This document shows, in pieces, positions 1-7,944 of a DNA stretch of 45,357 nucleotides (position 1 is its first letter; the number at the start of each line of letters is the position of its first letter). The DNA comes from Phenylobacterium aquaticum (GTDB taxonomy: Bacteria; Pseudomonadota; Alphaproteobacteria; Caulobacterales; Caulobacteraceae): NCBI RefSeq assembly GCF_022695515.1, contig NZ_JALDPT010000040.1, positions 1 through 45,357 of the forward strand, given 5' to 3'. The notes beneath the pieces were generated by a model, which had not been told where the DNA came from, did not search any database, and worked only from the letters and a program-made list of their open reading frames with translations. The position numbers were made by a program, and so were the translations under genes.

Positions 1-451
1 CGCCGAGCGACGCGGTCGCGGGCGCCGCGGGCGTCGAGGTCGCGGCGGGGGGCTGTGCCGGCGCGGCCTGTTCGGTCTGGGCCTGGGTCGGCGGCAGGGG
101 GGTCAGAACGGTGCCGGCCTGGTCGGCGGCGGCCAAATTGCCGGCCTCGTCCACGCCCACGTCCAGGGCGCCGGTCGCCACGCCGTTCTTCTTGGCGCAT
201 TCGGCCAGGGTGGCCTCGCCGACGAACTGGCCGGCCACGAAGCAGCGCAGGCGCGCGGTCGGATCGAGCTTTCCGTCGTCGCGCGGACCGCCGGCCTCGA
301 CCACCAGTCCGGCCTGGGAGGCCGGCGGCGGTTCGGCCTTTTCGCTGCGGCCTTTGGACATCAGCCCCACGGCGATGCCAAGTCCGGCGAGCAGGGCCAG
401 GGCCCCGCCAATCAGGGCGTAGAGAATGCGGCGATCGTTGAACACGTCCAT
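1..451 (-). CDS. Hypothetical membrane-anchored protein (3' end outside window)
   Basis: An open frame runs from an ATG at 451 to the window edge without a stop, giving 150 residues. A GAGGGG sequence lies just before the start. The N-terminus is short and charged, then residues about 9-31 form one hydrophobic segment (ALIGGALALLAGLGIAVGL), so the protein is probably anchored in the inner membrane with the rest in the periplasm. The soluble part contains the stretch LRCFVAGQFVGEATLAEC, with two Cys that could pair, followed by an Ala/Pro/Thr-rich linker that continues out of the window. It follows flaEY on the same strand with a 50 bp gap. I do not recognise the family and do not assign a function. 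Confidence 0.7.
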   Translation of the reverse strand, partial: MDVFNDRRILYALIGGALALLAGLGIAVGLMSKGRSEKAEPPPASQAGLVVEAGGPRDDGKLDPTARLRCFVAGQFVGEATLAECAKKNGVATGALDVGVDEAGNLAAADQAGTVLTPLPPTQAQTEQAAPAQPPAATSTPAAPATASLG

Positions 452-501
452 CGCCCCTCGCTAGACCGCGAATGTGACGGTTTCAAGCGTTTGTGATCGC
501 G

Positions 502-3326
502 TCACGCATTCCCGGTCAGACGGGCGAGCGCGTCCTTGTAGCTGGCGATCTGGTTGGTCAGATAGGCCGGGACCGGTCCATTGGCCGCCTTTGCGGCGTT
601 GGTGACCGAGGCCGGCTGGGCCGCGGTCTTCAGATCCTGGTAGGCCGTGCGGATCACCCCCATGGCCGTGGCGATCTCCGCCAGGGCGTGGCTGACGTCC
701 TGAGCGGTGTCCAGGTTGAGGTTCTTGTCCATCTTCAGGCCATAGATCTGGCCCTCGCCGTCGGCGGGGACGGACTTGCCGTCCTTGTTCGTGGTGGTCG
801 TGCGCACACCCCCTCGCTGAGGCCCAGGAGCGACAGGGCGTCCTTGCCCGTGGCCCCGGCGAAGAATTCGAAGGTGTCGCGCGGACTGACCGGCGTGACC
901 TTCAGGCGCTTGGAGCCGTCGACCGTGGTGATCTCGACCTTGGCCTGGTAGCCCAGGGCCCGCCGCACCTTGGTGGCCAGGGTGTCGAGGGTGTCGTTGG
1001 CGTCGATGGCGACCGTCTTCATGGTTCCGGTGGCGCTGGCCCGCACCTGGAACTGGTCGCCAGCCCGGATTGAGCTGACGGCCGTAAGCTGTTGAGAATC
1101 CGTCATGTTCAGCGTGCCCTGGGGCAGGCCGATGCGATCCAGGACGCTGGCGCCGGTGCTGCTGGCGGCGATCGCCGTGGGGGCCGCATAGCCGCCCGCG
1201 CCGCTGAACCGGCGGGCGAAGCCGATGTCGCCGGTGGTGGCGTCGATCTGGGCCAGGAAGCCGTCCTTCTTGCCCACCGCGGCCTCGCCCGGCAGGTCCG
1301 TCCCGGCCTGGCCGGCGATGTAGACCTGGCCGCCCGCCACCGCCAGGCCGGTGACCTTGTCGTCGCCCGCCCCGCCGTAATAGGCGACGGAATCGGCGGC
1401 GCCCGTCGTCAGGTCGGCGTTGACCTGGGCCACGAAGGCGTCGGTCCCGCCGCTGATCGCGCGGGTGACGGTCCCCGCATTGAGGGCGGCGTTGGCCGTC
1501 GAGCCCGCGACCACCACCTGATCGCCGTTCATCGCGACCCCGGCGATGTCGCCGCCCTGCAGGTCTCCGAGATCGCGGGTCCCGGTCTCGACCGGGGATC
1601 CGCTGGACAGGTCGAAGCGGTGCAGCACCGCCCTCCCCGCCTCGTTATTGGCCAGGATCAGCGAATTCCCATCGACGACCAGTCCGCCGGGACGGTCGGC
1701 CGCCGTCGAGCCCACGGTCTTGGTGAACAGGGTCGAGACATTGCCCTTGGCGTCGGCCTTGAAGCCCTCGACATAGCTGTCCCAGCCGCCGATCTGGCTG
1801 CCGCCGGGCATGGTCGTCTGAGACCGGCCGGCGACATAGACCGAGCCGTCCGCCCCGAAGGCGATGTCCGTCGCCTCGTCGTTCTGACGCGCCCCGCGGC
1901 GCTGGGTCCAGAGGTCCTGGCCGTTGGCGTCCATGACCGTGACGAAGCTGTCGCTGTCGGTGGCGTAGGTCCCTGTGTCGCCGGAGTTCAGCGCGCCGTT
2001 GACCGCCCCCTCCAGCGTGCCGGTCACCTTGCCGGCGATGGCGATCTGTCCGTTGTCCGACACCGCAAGCGCCAGGCCCGAGGCGCTGGAGGCCGCGCCG
2101 AGCGTGCGGGTGTAGAGCAGCTTGCCGGCCGAATCGTATTTCAGCAGGGCGACGTCCTGGTCGCCCTTGATGTTCTGGCCCGACACCTGGCCGGTCACAT
2201 CGGCCAGCACATAGACCGAGCCGTCGGCCCCGACCTTGGTGGCGTGGACCGTGCCGACGCTCTTCTCCGCATCCGCGGCCCAGGCGCGCCCGTCCACCCA
2301 GTTGGCGGCCCCGGCCGGCTGGGTCGGCGAGGCGACATTGGTCGTGTCGGTCTGGAACTTGACGATCTGGGCGTTGGTCACGGCCGGGGTGGTCGTGGTC
2401 TTGCCCTTGGCGTCGGTGGTGGTGACGGGGTTCGGATTGCCGACGGTCTGGGCCACATAGACCGCGCCGGCCGTCGCCGCCGGCTTGAAGGTCACGGTGT
2501 CGCCGGAATCCACATTGACCTTCAGCGACCAGGAATCGGGATTGGTCCCGACCTTCACCGACTTGCCGCCCACCGTGACCGTGCGGTCGCCGCCGGGGAT
2601 GCGCTGGCTGGCCACCCGCGTCGCGACCCCCGAAGCGCTGAGCTTGTCGTTGATGAAGGTGACCACATTGGCCATGTTCCGCGGCGTCGCGCCCATCTCG
2701 CTCAGGTCGATCTGGATGTCGTGCGTCACTCCGACCCGCTTGATGGAGATGTCGAACTTCACGTCCCCCTGGAACGCCGCCACGGGCTGGGTCACGTCGC
2801 CGGACACCAGGGCCGGCGTCGTATAGGCGGGCTGGGTCTTGGCGACCCCCACCGACATCTGAGCCTTGTCCATGGCGTCGCCGCGCGTCACCCGAATCTC
2901 TTTGAGCTTCAGCCCCTCGGTATAGCTGACCACCTCGGCCAGCCCCTTGGAGAAGGCCGACTTGATCCGATCCTTGTCGATCGAGGTCAGGCCCTTGCCG
3001 TTGATCTGGTTGGCCACGCCGTTGAGGGTGTCCATGCCCTGGTAGAGGGCGAACAGCTTCTTGTAGTCCTCGCTGGCGCCGGCCAGGTCCAGCTTGGCCG
3101 CGTTCTCGTCGATCAGCTTGTGACCGGCCATGGCGCTCTTGACCGCCGCGGTCATCAGGCTGGTGTCGTTCGACACCGTGTGGACCGCCGACGGGGTCCA
3201 GGGCGGGGTGGGCGCGTATTGCTTGGCGGGGGTGGCGCTCGAGCCAGACGAATTCGACGCGTCGGTGATGCCCGCGCGTGCGTTGTAGTACGAAGTCAGA
3301 AGACTGGTGTCGAAACTCACCGCCAT
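502..3326 (-). CDS. flaEY: FlaEY-like flagellar regulatory protein, interrupted by a frameshift
   Basis: Two frames together make one protein of about 941 residues. Frame one starts at ATG 3326 (GGAAG eight bases upstream) and carries nearly all of the protein. Near 810 it leaves the conserved sequence, and the last ~100 residues continue in the next frame (502-807), so one base is missing in the run at 809-813. The N-terminal third is Ala/Thr-rich. The middle holds repeated blade-like units of the form DGSVYVAGR and GGQVYIAGQA, typical of SBBP/beta-propeller repeats. The C-terminus is helical. Position beside the flagellins matches FlaEY of Caulobacter, a flagellin-locus protein needed for normal filament; its biochemical role is not well defined. 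The FlaEY name is by length, repeats and neighbourhood. Confidence 0.72.
809..813. other. Apparent one-base deletion in a C run (flaEY frameshift)
   Basis: On the coding (minus) strand the run reads GAGGGGGTG. Adding one G restores a continuous frame, joining ...LLGLSEG to VRTTTTNKDGK. Without it the frame runs into Arg/Pro/Ser-rich sequence that looks unlike the rest of the protein. A sequencing error in the homopolymer or a real mutation are both possible. Confidence 0.75.
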
Positions 3327-3433
3327 GACGCACTTCCAACGGACAGACGCCCGCGCGCGGAGTGTGCGCCCGGTACGCCTGACGAGCGGTTAAGACCGCG
3401 GCCGAAAACGTCCGCGGGCTCCCCCGCCCGGTC

Positions 3434-4261
3434 TTACTTGAACAGGGACAGGATGATCTGCGGCGCCTGGTTGGCGATCGACAGCGCCTGGGTGCCGAGC
3501 TGCTGCTGGACCTGCAGGGCCTGCAGGCGCGCGCTCTCCTTGGCGACGTCGGCGTCCACCAGGTTGCCGATCCCGGCCTGGAGCACGTCGGTCAGCTTGC
3601 TGACGAACTTGTTGTGGCCTTCGATCTGCTTGGACTGGGCGCCGAGATTGCCCAGCGCCTGGTTCACATTGCCGATCGAGGTGTTGAGGTCGGAAAGCGC
3701 CTGGGCGGCCAGGGTCACCGTGGTGATCGAGGCGGTGGAGGCGATGGTGATGATCGAGCCGCCGAGGCTCATGTCCTGGCCCGACAGGGTGATGTAGGCG
3801 TTGGCGTCGGCGTTGGCGAGGAAGCGGATCGACTGGGTCGTGCCGTCGAGGATGTCCGCGCCGTCGAAGGAGGCGTTCTGGGTGATCTGGCTGATCTGGC
3901 GCAGGATCGACTTGAAGTCGGCGTCGAGGGCCGAGCGCGACTGGGTGTCGAGCGAGGCGTCCTGGGCGGACACCACCTTTTCCTTAAGCTGAACCAGGAG
4001 GTCGGAAACGTTACCGCCGGCGGCCAACGACACTTCCGAAATCGACTGGGCGCGATCAAGACTCATCTTAACGGCTGAGAGCGCGCCGATGTCGGATCGC
4101 TGGCCCTGGGCGATGGCCCAGACCGAAGCGTTGTCCTTGGCGTTGGCGATCGACAGGCCGGTGTTGATCCGGTTCTGAACGTCGTTCAGCTCATCGTTGG
4201 TTTTATTGAGGTTTTGAAGCGCGACCAGGGCGGACTTGTTCGTGTGGACGCTGATCGTCAT
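3434..4261 (-). CDS. fljJ: Divergent flagellin, FljJ-like
   Basis: A 275-residue flagellin with the conserved N-terminal D0/D1 helix region (SALVALQNLNKTNDEL, NRINTGL, WAIAQ) and C-terminal D1/D0 region (IGNLVDADVAKESARLQ, LGTQALSIANQ), and almost no variable centre, as usual for short Caulobacter flagellins. It differs clearly from the three paralogues upstream: it starts MTISVHTNKS rather than MPNSVNTN, has KMSLDRAQSISEVSLAA in the first helix and ends in LSLFK. AAGGAGG lies before the ATG. In Caulobacter the divergent paralogue FljJ sits in this neighbourhood and has a special role in flagellin translation control; the name here rests on divergence and position. Unlike the three others it has no convincing sigma-54 promoter directly upstream. 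Confidence 0.8.
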   Translation of the reverse strand: MTISVHTNKSALVALQNLNKTNDELNDVQNRINTGLSIANAKDNASVWAIAQGQRSDIGALSAVKMSLDRAQSISEVSLAAGGNVSDLLVQLKEKVVSAQDASLDTQSRSALDADFKSILRQISQITQNASFDGADILDGTTQSIRFLANADANAYITLSGQDMSLGGSIITIASTASITTVTLAAQALSDLNTSIGNVNQALGNLGAQSKQIEGHNKFVSKLTDVLQAGIGNLVDADVAKESARLQALQVQQQLGTQALSIANQAPQIILSLFK

Positions 4262-4444
4262 AGGTGCCTCCTTGGCGCGCCCGACCCCTTTTCATCAACG
4301 AGACGACTCGCCCGGGGCCGGGTTTCCTGCCCGGGAAGCTATGGAATCATGGTGTCTAGATGGTTAACGGCCATAGGCGCGTGACCGCACACCGGTTAAC
4401 CGGGGCGGTGAGCAAGTCCAGTTCCGACGGGTGAAACCGTCAGG

Positions 4445-4726
4445 TCAGATGCGGGTGCGGATTACAGCCCCGGCTTCGTAGTCAGCTCCCTCGCGCAGCT
4501 TCAGCACCTCTTCGCGGGGGTACTGCGCCACCACGTCTCCGGTCCGCCGATCGACGGTCATGTAGACGTAGGAGCCGGCCTTCTCTTCGATCACCAATCT
4601 CAGGTCCGCCTGGTCCGGGAGGCCGTCCGTGCTCCGGGTCTGTTGAGGACCTGGATCCGCGGCCGCGGGATGCGGCGGCGTCGGAGGGTTGATCGTCGGA
4701 TCTGGCGTGGCTGAGAGGTTCGCCAC
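4445..4726 (-). CDS. Small FlaG-family protein
   Basis: About 93 residues from a GTG at 4726. The frame is open further upstream to 4819, but the extension is Arg/Gly-rich and overlaps the hairpin behind the previous flagellin, so I take GTG as the start. An ATG at 4745 is in another frame. The N-terminal half is a disordered Pro/Thr/Asp-rich stretch. The C-terminal half, LRLVIEEKAGSYVYMTVDRR then TGDVVAQYPREEVLKL, matches the FlaG domain pattern (an Asp, then TGEVI-type, then a P-x-E-E helix). FlaG proteins influence filament length or assembly in other bacteria. The gene sits between two flagellin genes on the same strand, consistent with a filament role. The start is uncertain because no strong ribosome site is visible. 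Confidence 0.65.
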   Translation of the reverse strand: MANLSATPDPTINPPTPPHPAAADPGPQQTRSTDGLPDQADLRLVIEEKAGSYVYMTVDRRTGDVVAQYPREEVLKLREGADYEAGAVIRTRI

Positions 4727-4789
4727 TTTGTTTGCATGTCTCCATTCGCCTCCGGTCCTCAGCCTTTGGCGTCCCTGTTGGCCGCGATG

Positions 4790-4813
4790 GGCGGGAAGGT
4801 TTCCCTTCCCGCC
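4790..4813 (-). terminator. Stem-loop behind the third flagellin gene
   Basis: A perfect 10 bp inverted repeat (GGCGGGAAGG / CCTTCCCGCC) with a 4-base loop lies about 50 bp past the flagellin stop at 4864. No T-run follows on the minus strand, so it may be an RNA 3'-end stabiliser or weak terminator rather than a classical intrinsic terminator. Confidence 0.5.
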
Positions 4814-4863
4814 GCTCACGGGTGGGCGCGGACCGCTTGCGCGGCCGGCGCCCGGTTCAGTCG

Positions 4864-5691
4864 TTAACGGAAGAGCGACAGCAGGCCCGAGGACGAGCTG
4901 TTGGCGATGGACAGCGCCTGGACGCCCAGCTGCTGCTTGGTCTGCAGCGAGGTGAGCTTGGCGCTTTCCTTGGCGAGGTCGGCGTCGACCAGGTTGCCGA
5001 CACCGGCGTCGATGGAGTCCTGCAGCTTGCCCACGAAGGTCAGGTGCGAGGTCAGCGACTTGGAGCCCGTGCCGAGCTTCGACAGCGCGGTCGAGACGTT
5101 GCCGATCGAGGTGGCGACGGTCGCGATCATGTTCTGGGCCAGCGTCTGGGTGCCGATCGAGTCCGTGGAGGCCACGGTGACGTTACCGCCGCCGAGCGAC
5201 AGGTCCTGGGCGTTGACCGTCAGCTTGGAGGTGCCATCGGCGTCCGCCAGGGCCGCGATGGTGGTGCCGCCGCTCTGGATCATGTTCACGCCGTTGAAGG
5301 TGGCGTTGGTCACGGCCTTGCCGATCTGGTCGCGCAGGGCCTTGAAATCTTCGTTCAGGGCGACGCGGCTGCTGGTGTCGAGGCTGGAGTCCGAGGCGGC
5401 CAGCGCCTTTTCCTTCATCTGCAGAAGCAGGTCCGACACGCTTTCACCGCCGGCGATGGCGACATCGACGGTGGATTGGCTGCGTTGCAGGGAGTCTTTG
5501 ACGGCGTTCAGGGAGCCGGAGGTCGAACGCTGGTTCTGGGCGATGGCCCAGATGGCGCCGTTGTCCTTGGCCGAGGCCACCTTCTTGCCGGTGTTGATGC
5601 GGTTCTGAACCGTCATCAGGTCGGCTTGGGTGGAGTTCAGGTTTTGCAGGGCGATCATCGCCCCAACGTTCGTATTGACGCTATTCGGCAT
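4864..5691 (-). CDS. Flagellin (typical filament type)
   Basis: A 275-residue flagellin subunit, exported through the flagellar type III system to build the filament. It has the conserved N-terminal region (MIALQNLNSTQADL, NRINTGKKVASAKDNGAIWAIAQNQR) and C-terminal region (VGNLVDADLAKESAKLTSLQTKQQLGVQALSIANSSS, ending SLFR). The short centre (ATFNGVNMIQSGGTTIAALADADGTSKLTVNAQDLSLGG) is shared with the 7050-7883 paralogue. There is no Cys. It is rich in Ser and Thr, the residues that Caulobacter flagellins carry as pseudaminic acid acceptors, a modification made by FlmG. Sigma-54 elements lie at 5764-5778. Which fljK-O type member it corresponds to cannot be told. Confidence 0.93.
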   Translation of the reverse strand: MPNSVNTNVGAMIALQNLNSTQADLMTVQNRINTGKKVASAKDNGAIWAIAQNQRSTSGSLNAVKDSLQRSQSTVDVAIAGGESVSDLLLQMKEKALAASDSSLDTSSRVALNEDFKALRDQIGKAVTNATFNGVNMIQSGGTTIAALADADGTSKLTVNAQDLSLGGGNVTVASTDSIGTQTLAQNMIATVATSIGNVSTALSKLGTGSKSLTSHLTFVGKLQDSIDAGVGNLVDADLAKESAKLTSLQTKQQLGVQALSIANSSSSGLLSLFR

Positions 5692-5736
5692 CGGTCTGTC
5701 CTTTTCTCAGGTTATTGGCCGTCATTTTGGCAGCCA

Positions 5737-5751
5737 GAGGCGTTTTGCCTC
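5737..5751 (-). promoter_or_regulatory. 5' leader hairpin of flagellin mRNA (candidate FlbT target)
   Basis: In the mRNA sense this reads GAGGC-AAAAC-GCCTC, a 5 bp stem with an A-rich loop. With the sigma-54 GC at 5765-5764, transcription should start near 5752, so the hairpin would sit at the very 5' end of the transcript. The same 15 bases recur at the same place before the 5939-6763 flagellin. FlbT in Caulobacter is known to act on the 5' leader of flagellin mRNA; the link to this hairpin is inference. Confidence 0.55.
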
Positions 5752-5763
5752 GCGGGGCGCGAT

Positions 5764-5778
5764 GCAATTAATGGGCCA
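5764..5778 (-). promoter_or_regulatory. Sigma-54 promoter of flagellin gene 4864-5691
   Basis: The coding strand reads TGGCCCATTAATTGC, with the invariant GG and GC separated by exactly ten bases, matching TGGCAC-N5-TTGC closely. It lies 73 bp before the ATG. Confidence 0.75.
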
Positions 5779-5830
5779 CCTCGACCGCAGAGGGGGCCGG
5801 CGCCAACAGATTGTATTTGTTACGGATATC

Positions 5831-5856
5831 TGCCGATCAGGGCGTCGAGATCGGCA
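5831..5856. promoter_or_regulatory. Inverted repeat upstream of sigma-54 promoter (candidate FlbD/ftr site)
   Basis: TGCCGATC and GATCGGCA are perfect inverted 8-mers 10 bp apart. They lie about 55 bp upstream of the -24 element at 5777. The TGCCG/CGGCA half-sites resemble the ftr enhancer motif bound by the NtrC-type activator FlbD in Caulobacter. Function is inferred from position and motif. Confidence 0.5.
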
Positions 5857-5903
5857 ATTTTTGCCCAGCTGGCCTGGCGACCAGGAAATTCCTGCCGAGC
5901 CTT

Positions 5904-5924
5904 GGGCGGCAAGGCGCGCCGCCC
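5904..5924 (-). terminator. GC-rich stem-loop behind flagellin 5939-6763
   Basis: GGGCGGC / GCCGCCC forms a 7 bp stem with a 7-base loop, 15 bp past the flagellin stop. The minus-strand sequence after it is not T-rich until AATTT about 15 bases on, so terminator strength is doubtful. Confidence 0.4.
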
Positions 5925-5938
5925 GCCCGCGGCCGGGA

Positions 5939-6763
5939 TCAGCGGAACAGGGACATCAGCGCCTGGGGCGTCTGATTGGCGATGGAGAGCGCCTGGACGC
6001 CCAGCTGCTGCCGGGTCTGCAGCGAGGTGAGCTTGGCGCTGTCCTTGGCCAGATCCGCGTCGACCAGGTTGCCCACCCCGGCGTCGATCGCATCCTGCAG
6101 CTTGGTGACGAAGGTCAGGTGGGTGGAGAGCGCCTTGGAATTGGTCCCCAGCATCGCCAGGACCTTGGACGAGAACACCAGGGAGTCGCTGACCTTGGCG
6201 ATCATGTCCTGGGCCAGGGTCTGGGTCCCGATGGAGTCGGTCTGGGTGAAGGCCAGTCCGCCCGCCACGCCATTGACCATGATGGGACCGGAGACCGTCA
6301 GGTGCGTCTGACCGTCCGCGTCCGCCAGCGCGCTGACCGGATCCAGACTGAGCGCGTTCTCGCCATTGAAGCTGGCGCTGAAGATCGCCCGGTTGATCTG
6401 GTCGCGCAGCCCCTTGAAGTCCTCGTTCAGGGCGACACGGGAGGTGGCGTCCAGACTGGTGTCGGACGCCGCCAGCGCCTTCTCCTTCATCTGGATCAGC
6501 AGGTCTTCGATGTTCTCGCCGCCGGCGATGGCGACATCAATCGCAGACTGGTTGCGATTGAGGGAATCCTTGACCGCGTTCAGGGCGCCGGAGGTGGCCC
6601 GCTGGTTCTGGGCTATGGCCCAGATCGCGCCATTGTCCTTTGCGGACGCCACCTTCCTGCCGGTGTTGACGCGGTTCTGCACCGCCATGAGGTCGGCCTG
6701 GGTGGAATTCAGGTTCTGCAGGGCGATCATCGCGCCCGGATTGGTGTTGATGCTGTTCGGCAT
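5939..6763 (-). CDS. Flagellin with a distinct central segment
   Basis: A 274-residue flagellin. Both ends follow the typical paralogues: NAIWAIAQ-type N-terminal helix block (NRVNTGRKVASAKDNGAIWAIAQ is nearly shared) and VGNLVDADLAKDSAKLTSLQ then LGVQALSIANQ at the C-terminus, ending SLFR. The centre differs: after ASFNGEN it reads ALSLDPVSALADADGQTHL and SGPIMVNGVAGGLAFTQTDSIG instead of the NAQDLSLGG-type segment, and the C-terminal helix begins KVSDSLVFSSKVLAMLGTNSK. It lies between two typical flagellins and has its own sigma-54 promoter. It is a normal-length filament subunit; the altered surface segment suggests a specialised position or a different glycosylation pattern. Confidence 0.92.
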   Translation of the reverse strand: MPNSINTNPGAMIALQNLNSTQADLMAVQNRVNTGRKVASAKDNGAIWAIAQNQRATSGALNAVKDSLNRNQSAIDVAIAGGENIEDLLIQMKEKALAASDTSLDATSRVALNEDFKGLRDQINRAIFSASFNGENALSLDPVSALADADGQTHLTVSGPIMVNGVAGGLAFTQTDSIGTQTLAQDMIAKVSDSLVFSSKVLAMLGTNSKALSTHLTFVTKLQDAIDAGVGNLVDADLAKDSAKLTSLQTRQQLGVQALSIANQTPQALMSLFR

Positions 6764-6801
6764 CTCACGGTCCCGACCTAGCCGGCGAAGGCCAACGAAC
6801 A

Positions 6802-6816
6802 GAGGCGTTTTGCCTC
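6802..6816 (-). promoter_or_regulatory. 5' leader hairpin of flagellin mRNA (candidate FlbT target)
   Basis: In the mRNA sense GAGGC-AAAAC-GCCTC, identical to the hairpin before the neighbouring flagellin. With GC at 6830-6829 transcription should begin near 6817, placing the hairpin at the transcript 5' end. The surrounding leader sequences differ, so the hairpin itself appears conserved. Confidence 0.55.
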
Positions 6817-6828
6817 AGCGACAAAGTT

Positions 6829-6843
6829 GCAATTCACAGGCCG
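6829..6843 (-). promoter_or_regulatory. Sigma-54 promoter of flagellin gene 5939-6763
   Basis: The coding strand reads CGGCCTGTGAATTGC, with GG and GC ten bases apart and a good TTGC -12 element. The -24 element has CGGCC in place of TGGCA. It lies 66 bp before the ATG. Confidence 0.65.
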
Positions 6844-6917
6844 GAAACCATGCCCGCGCGCGCCGACCGCAAGTTGTTCGATTAACTAGGTTTTGCGCGG
6901 CCAGGCTGCAGAGCCGC

Positions 6918-6964
6918 CCGGCAAGATTTGCCGGCCCACGCGATCCCGCGGCACATTTTGCCGC
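6918..6964. promoter_or_regulatory. Two inverted repeats of CGGCA type (candidate FlbD/ftr sites)
   Basis: First, CCGGCAA-GAT-TTGCCGG (6918-6934). Second, GCGGCA-N5-TGCCGC (6948-6964). They lie 75-120 bp upstream of the sigma-54 element at 6829-6843, the normal range for an enhancer. The second has exactly the same arms and spacer length as the repeat at 8073-8089, which sits about 100 bp upstream of another flagellin promoter. Confidence 0.55.
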
Positions 6965-7005
6965 ACCCTCGCCGGCAAAAGGCGCCGGGGGTTAGGGAAA
7001 GAGCT

Positions 7006-7040
7006 CGCCGGGCGGCCCCCAAGGGGTCGGCCGCCCGGCG
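7006..7040 (-). terminator. Strong stem-loop behind flagellin 7050-7883
   Basis: A perfect 12 bp GC-rich inverted repeat (CGCCGGGCGGCC / GGCCGCCCGGCG) with an 11-base loop, 10 bp after the stop codon. The minus strand continues AGCTCTTTCCC, a short T-containing tail, so intrinsic termination is plausible. Confidence 0.6.
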
Positions 7041-7049
7041 CTGCGACTA

Positions 7050-7883
7050 TTACCGGAACAGGGACATGATCGATTGAGGCGACTGGTTTGCAATCGTCAG
7101 CGCCTGGACGCCCAACTGCTGCTTGGTCTGCAGCGCGGTGAGCTTGGCGCTTTCCTTTGCAAGGTCCGCATCAACGAGGTTCCCCACACCCGCGTCGATC
7201 GCATCCTGAAGCTTGTTCACGAAGGTCAGATGGGAGGACACGGACTTGGAGCCGGTTCCCAGTTTCGAAAGCGCGGTCGACACATTGGCGATCGAAGTCG
7301 TGATGCTGGCGAGCGAGGTCGTCGCCAGAGTCGTCGTTCCGATCGAGTCGGTCGCGGCCAGCGTCACGTTTGCGCCGCCCAGGGACAGATCCTGAGCCTG
7401 AACCGTGAGCTTCGATGTGCCATCGGCGTCCGCAAGGGCGGCGATGGTCGTGGCCGTCGGACCGTTCAACATGTTCACACCGTTGAACGTGGCGTTTTCG
7501 ACCGCCTTGGTCACCTGATCGCGCAAGGACTTGAAGTCTTCGTTCAAGGCCACGCGAGAGGCGGAATCCAGGCTGGTGTCTGACGCCGCGAGCGCCTTCT
7601 CCTTCATTTGAAGCAACAGGTCAGAAACGGTTTCACCGGCCGCCAGGGCCACGTCGATCGTCGACTGGCTGCGTTGCAGCGAGTCTCGAACAGCGTTCAG
7701 TGATCCAGACGCCGCGCGCTGGTTTTGGGCGATAGCCCAAATGGCGCCGTTGTCCTTTGCACTGGACACCTTCTTGCCGGTATTGATCCGCGTCTGCGCC
7801 ATCGCGAGTTCCGAGTTGGTCGCATTGAGGTTTTGGAGCGCAATCATCGCGCCCACGTTCGTATTCACCGAGTTATACGGCAT
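7050..7883 (-). CDS. Flagellin (typical filament type)
   Basis: A 277-residue flagellin. I choose ATG 7883 (MPYNSVNTNVG) because AAGGA lies eight bases upstream; the frame is open to 7898 but that extension has no homologous counterpart in its paralogues. Conserved regions: MIALQNLNATNSELAM, NRA-type helix with NTGKKVSSAKDNGAIWAIAQ, and the C-terminal VGNLVDADLAKESAKL with LGVQALTIANQ, ending SLFR. The centre (NATFNGVNMLNGPTATTIAALADADG) is close to the 4864-5691 paralogue. It is the first flagellin after flaF and has the best sigma-54 promoter of the three. The codon choice looks a little less GC-rich at third positions than in its neighbours (for example gtt, gca, caa codons), which may mark a separate history. 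Confidence 0.93.
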   Translation of the reverse strand: MPYNSVNTNVGAMIALQNLNATNSELAMAQTRINTGKKVSSAKDNGAIWAIAQNQRAASGSLNAVRDSLQRSQSTIDVALAAGETVSDLLLQMKEKALAASDTSLDSASRVALNEDFKSLRDQVTKAVENATFNGVNMLNGPTATTIAALADADGTSKLTVQAQDLSLGGANVTLAATDSIGTTTLATTSLASITTSIANVSTALSKLGTGSKSVSSHLTFVNKLQDAIDAGVGNLVDADLAKESAKLTALQTKQQLGVQALTIANQSPQSIMSLFR

Positions 7884-7915
7884 TGGGTGTCCTTCCATTC
7901 TGGTCGGGAGATTGT

Positions 7916-7944
7916 CCGGCTTTTGCCGGCGAGCAGTTCTCTGC
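7916..7944 (-). promoter_or_regulatory. Two 5' leader hairpins of flagellin mRNA (candidate FlbT target)
   Basis: In mRNA sense, GCAG-AGAA-CTGC (7944-7933) is followed by CCGGC-AAAA-GCCGG (7929-7916). The second has the same AAAA loop and 5 bp stem plan as the hairpins before the other two flagellins although the stem bases differ, which argues for conserved structure. Transcription should begin near 7947. Confidence 0.5.

Noticed and set aside
1092..3797. 901-residue plus-strand ORF opposite flaEY
   Set aside because: It is the antisense of a gene with clear domain content, is Arg/Gly/Val-rich and has no recognisable motif; long antisense frames are expected in high-GC DNA.
4839..4853. GG-N10-GC on the minus strand before the FlaG-like gene
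   Set aside because: Only the invariant dinucleotides fit; the -12 part is GCGC, not TTGC, in a stretch of nearly pure G/C, and it overlaps the end region of the preceding flagellin.
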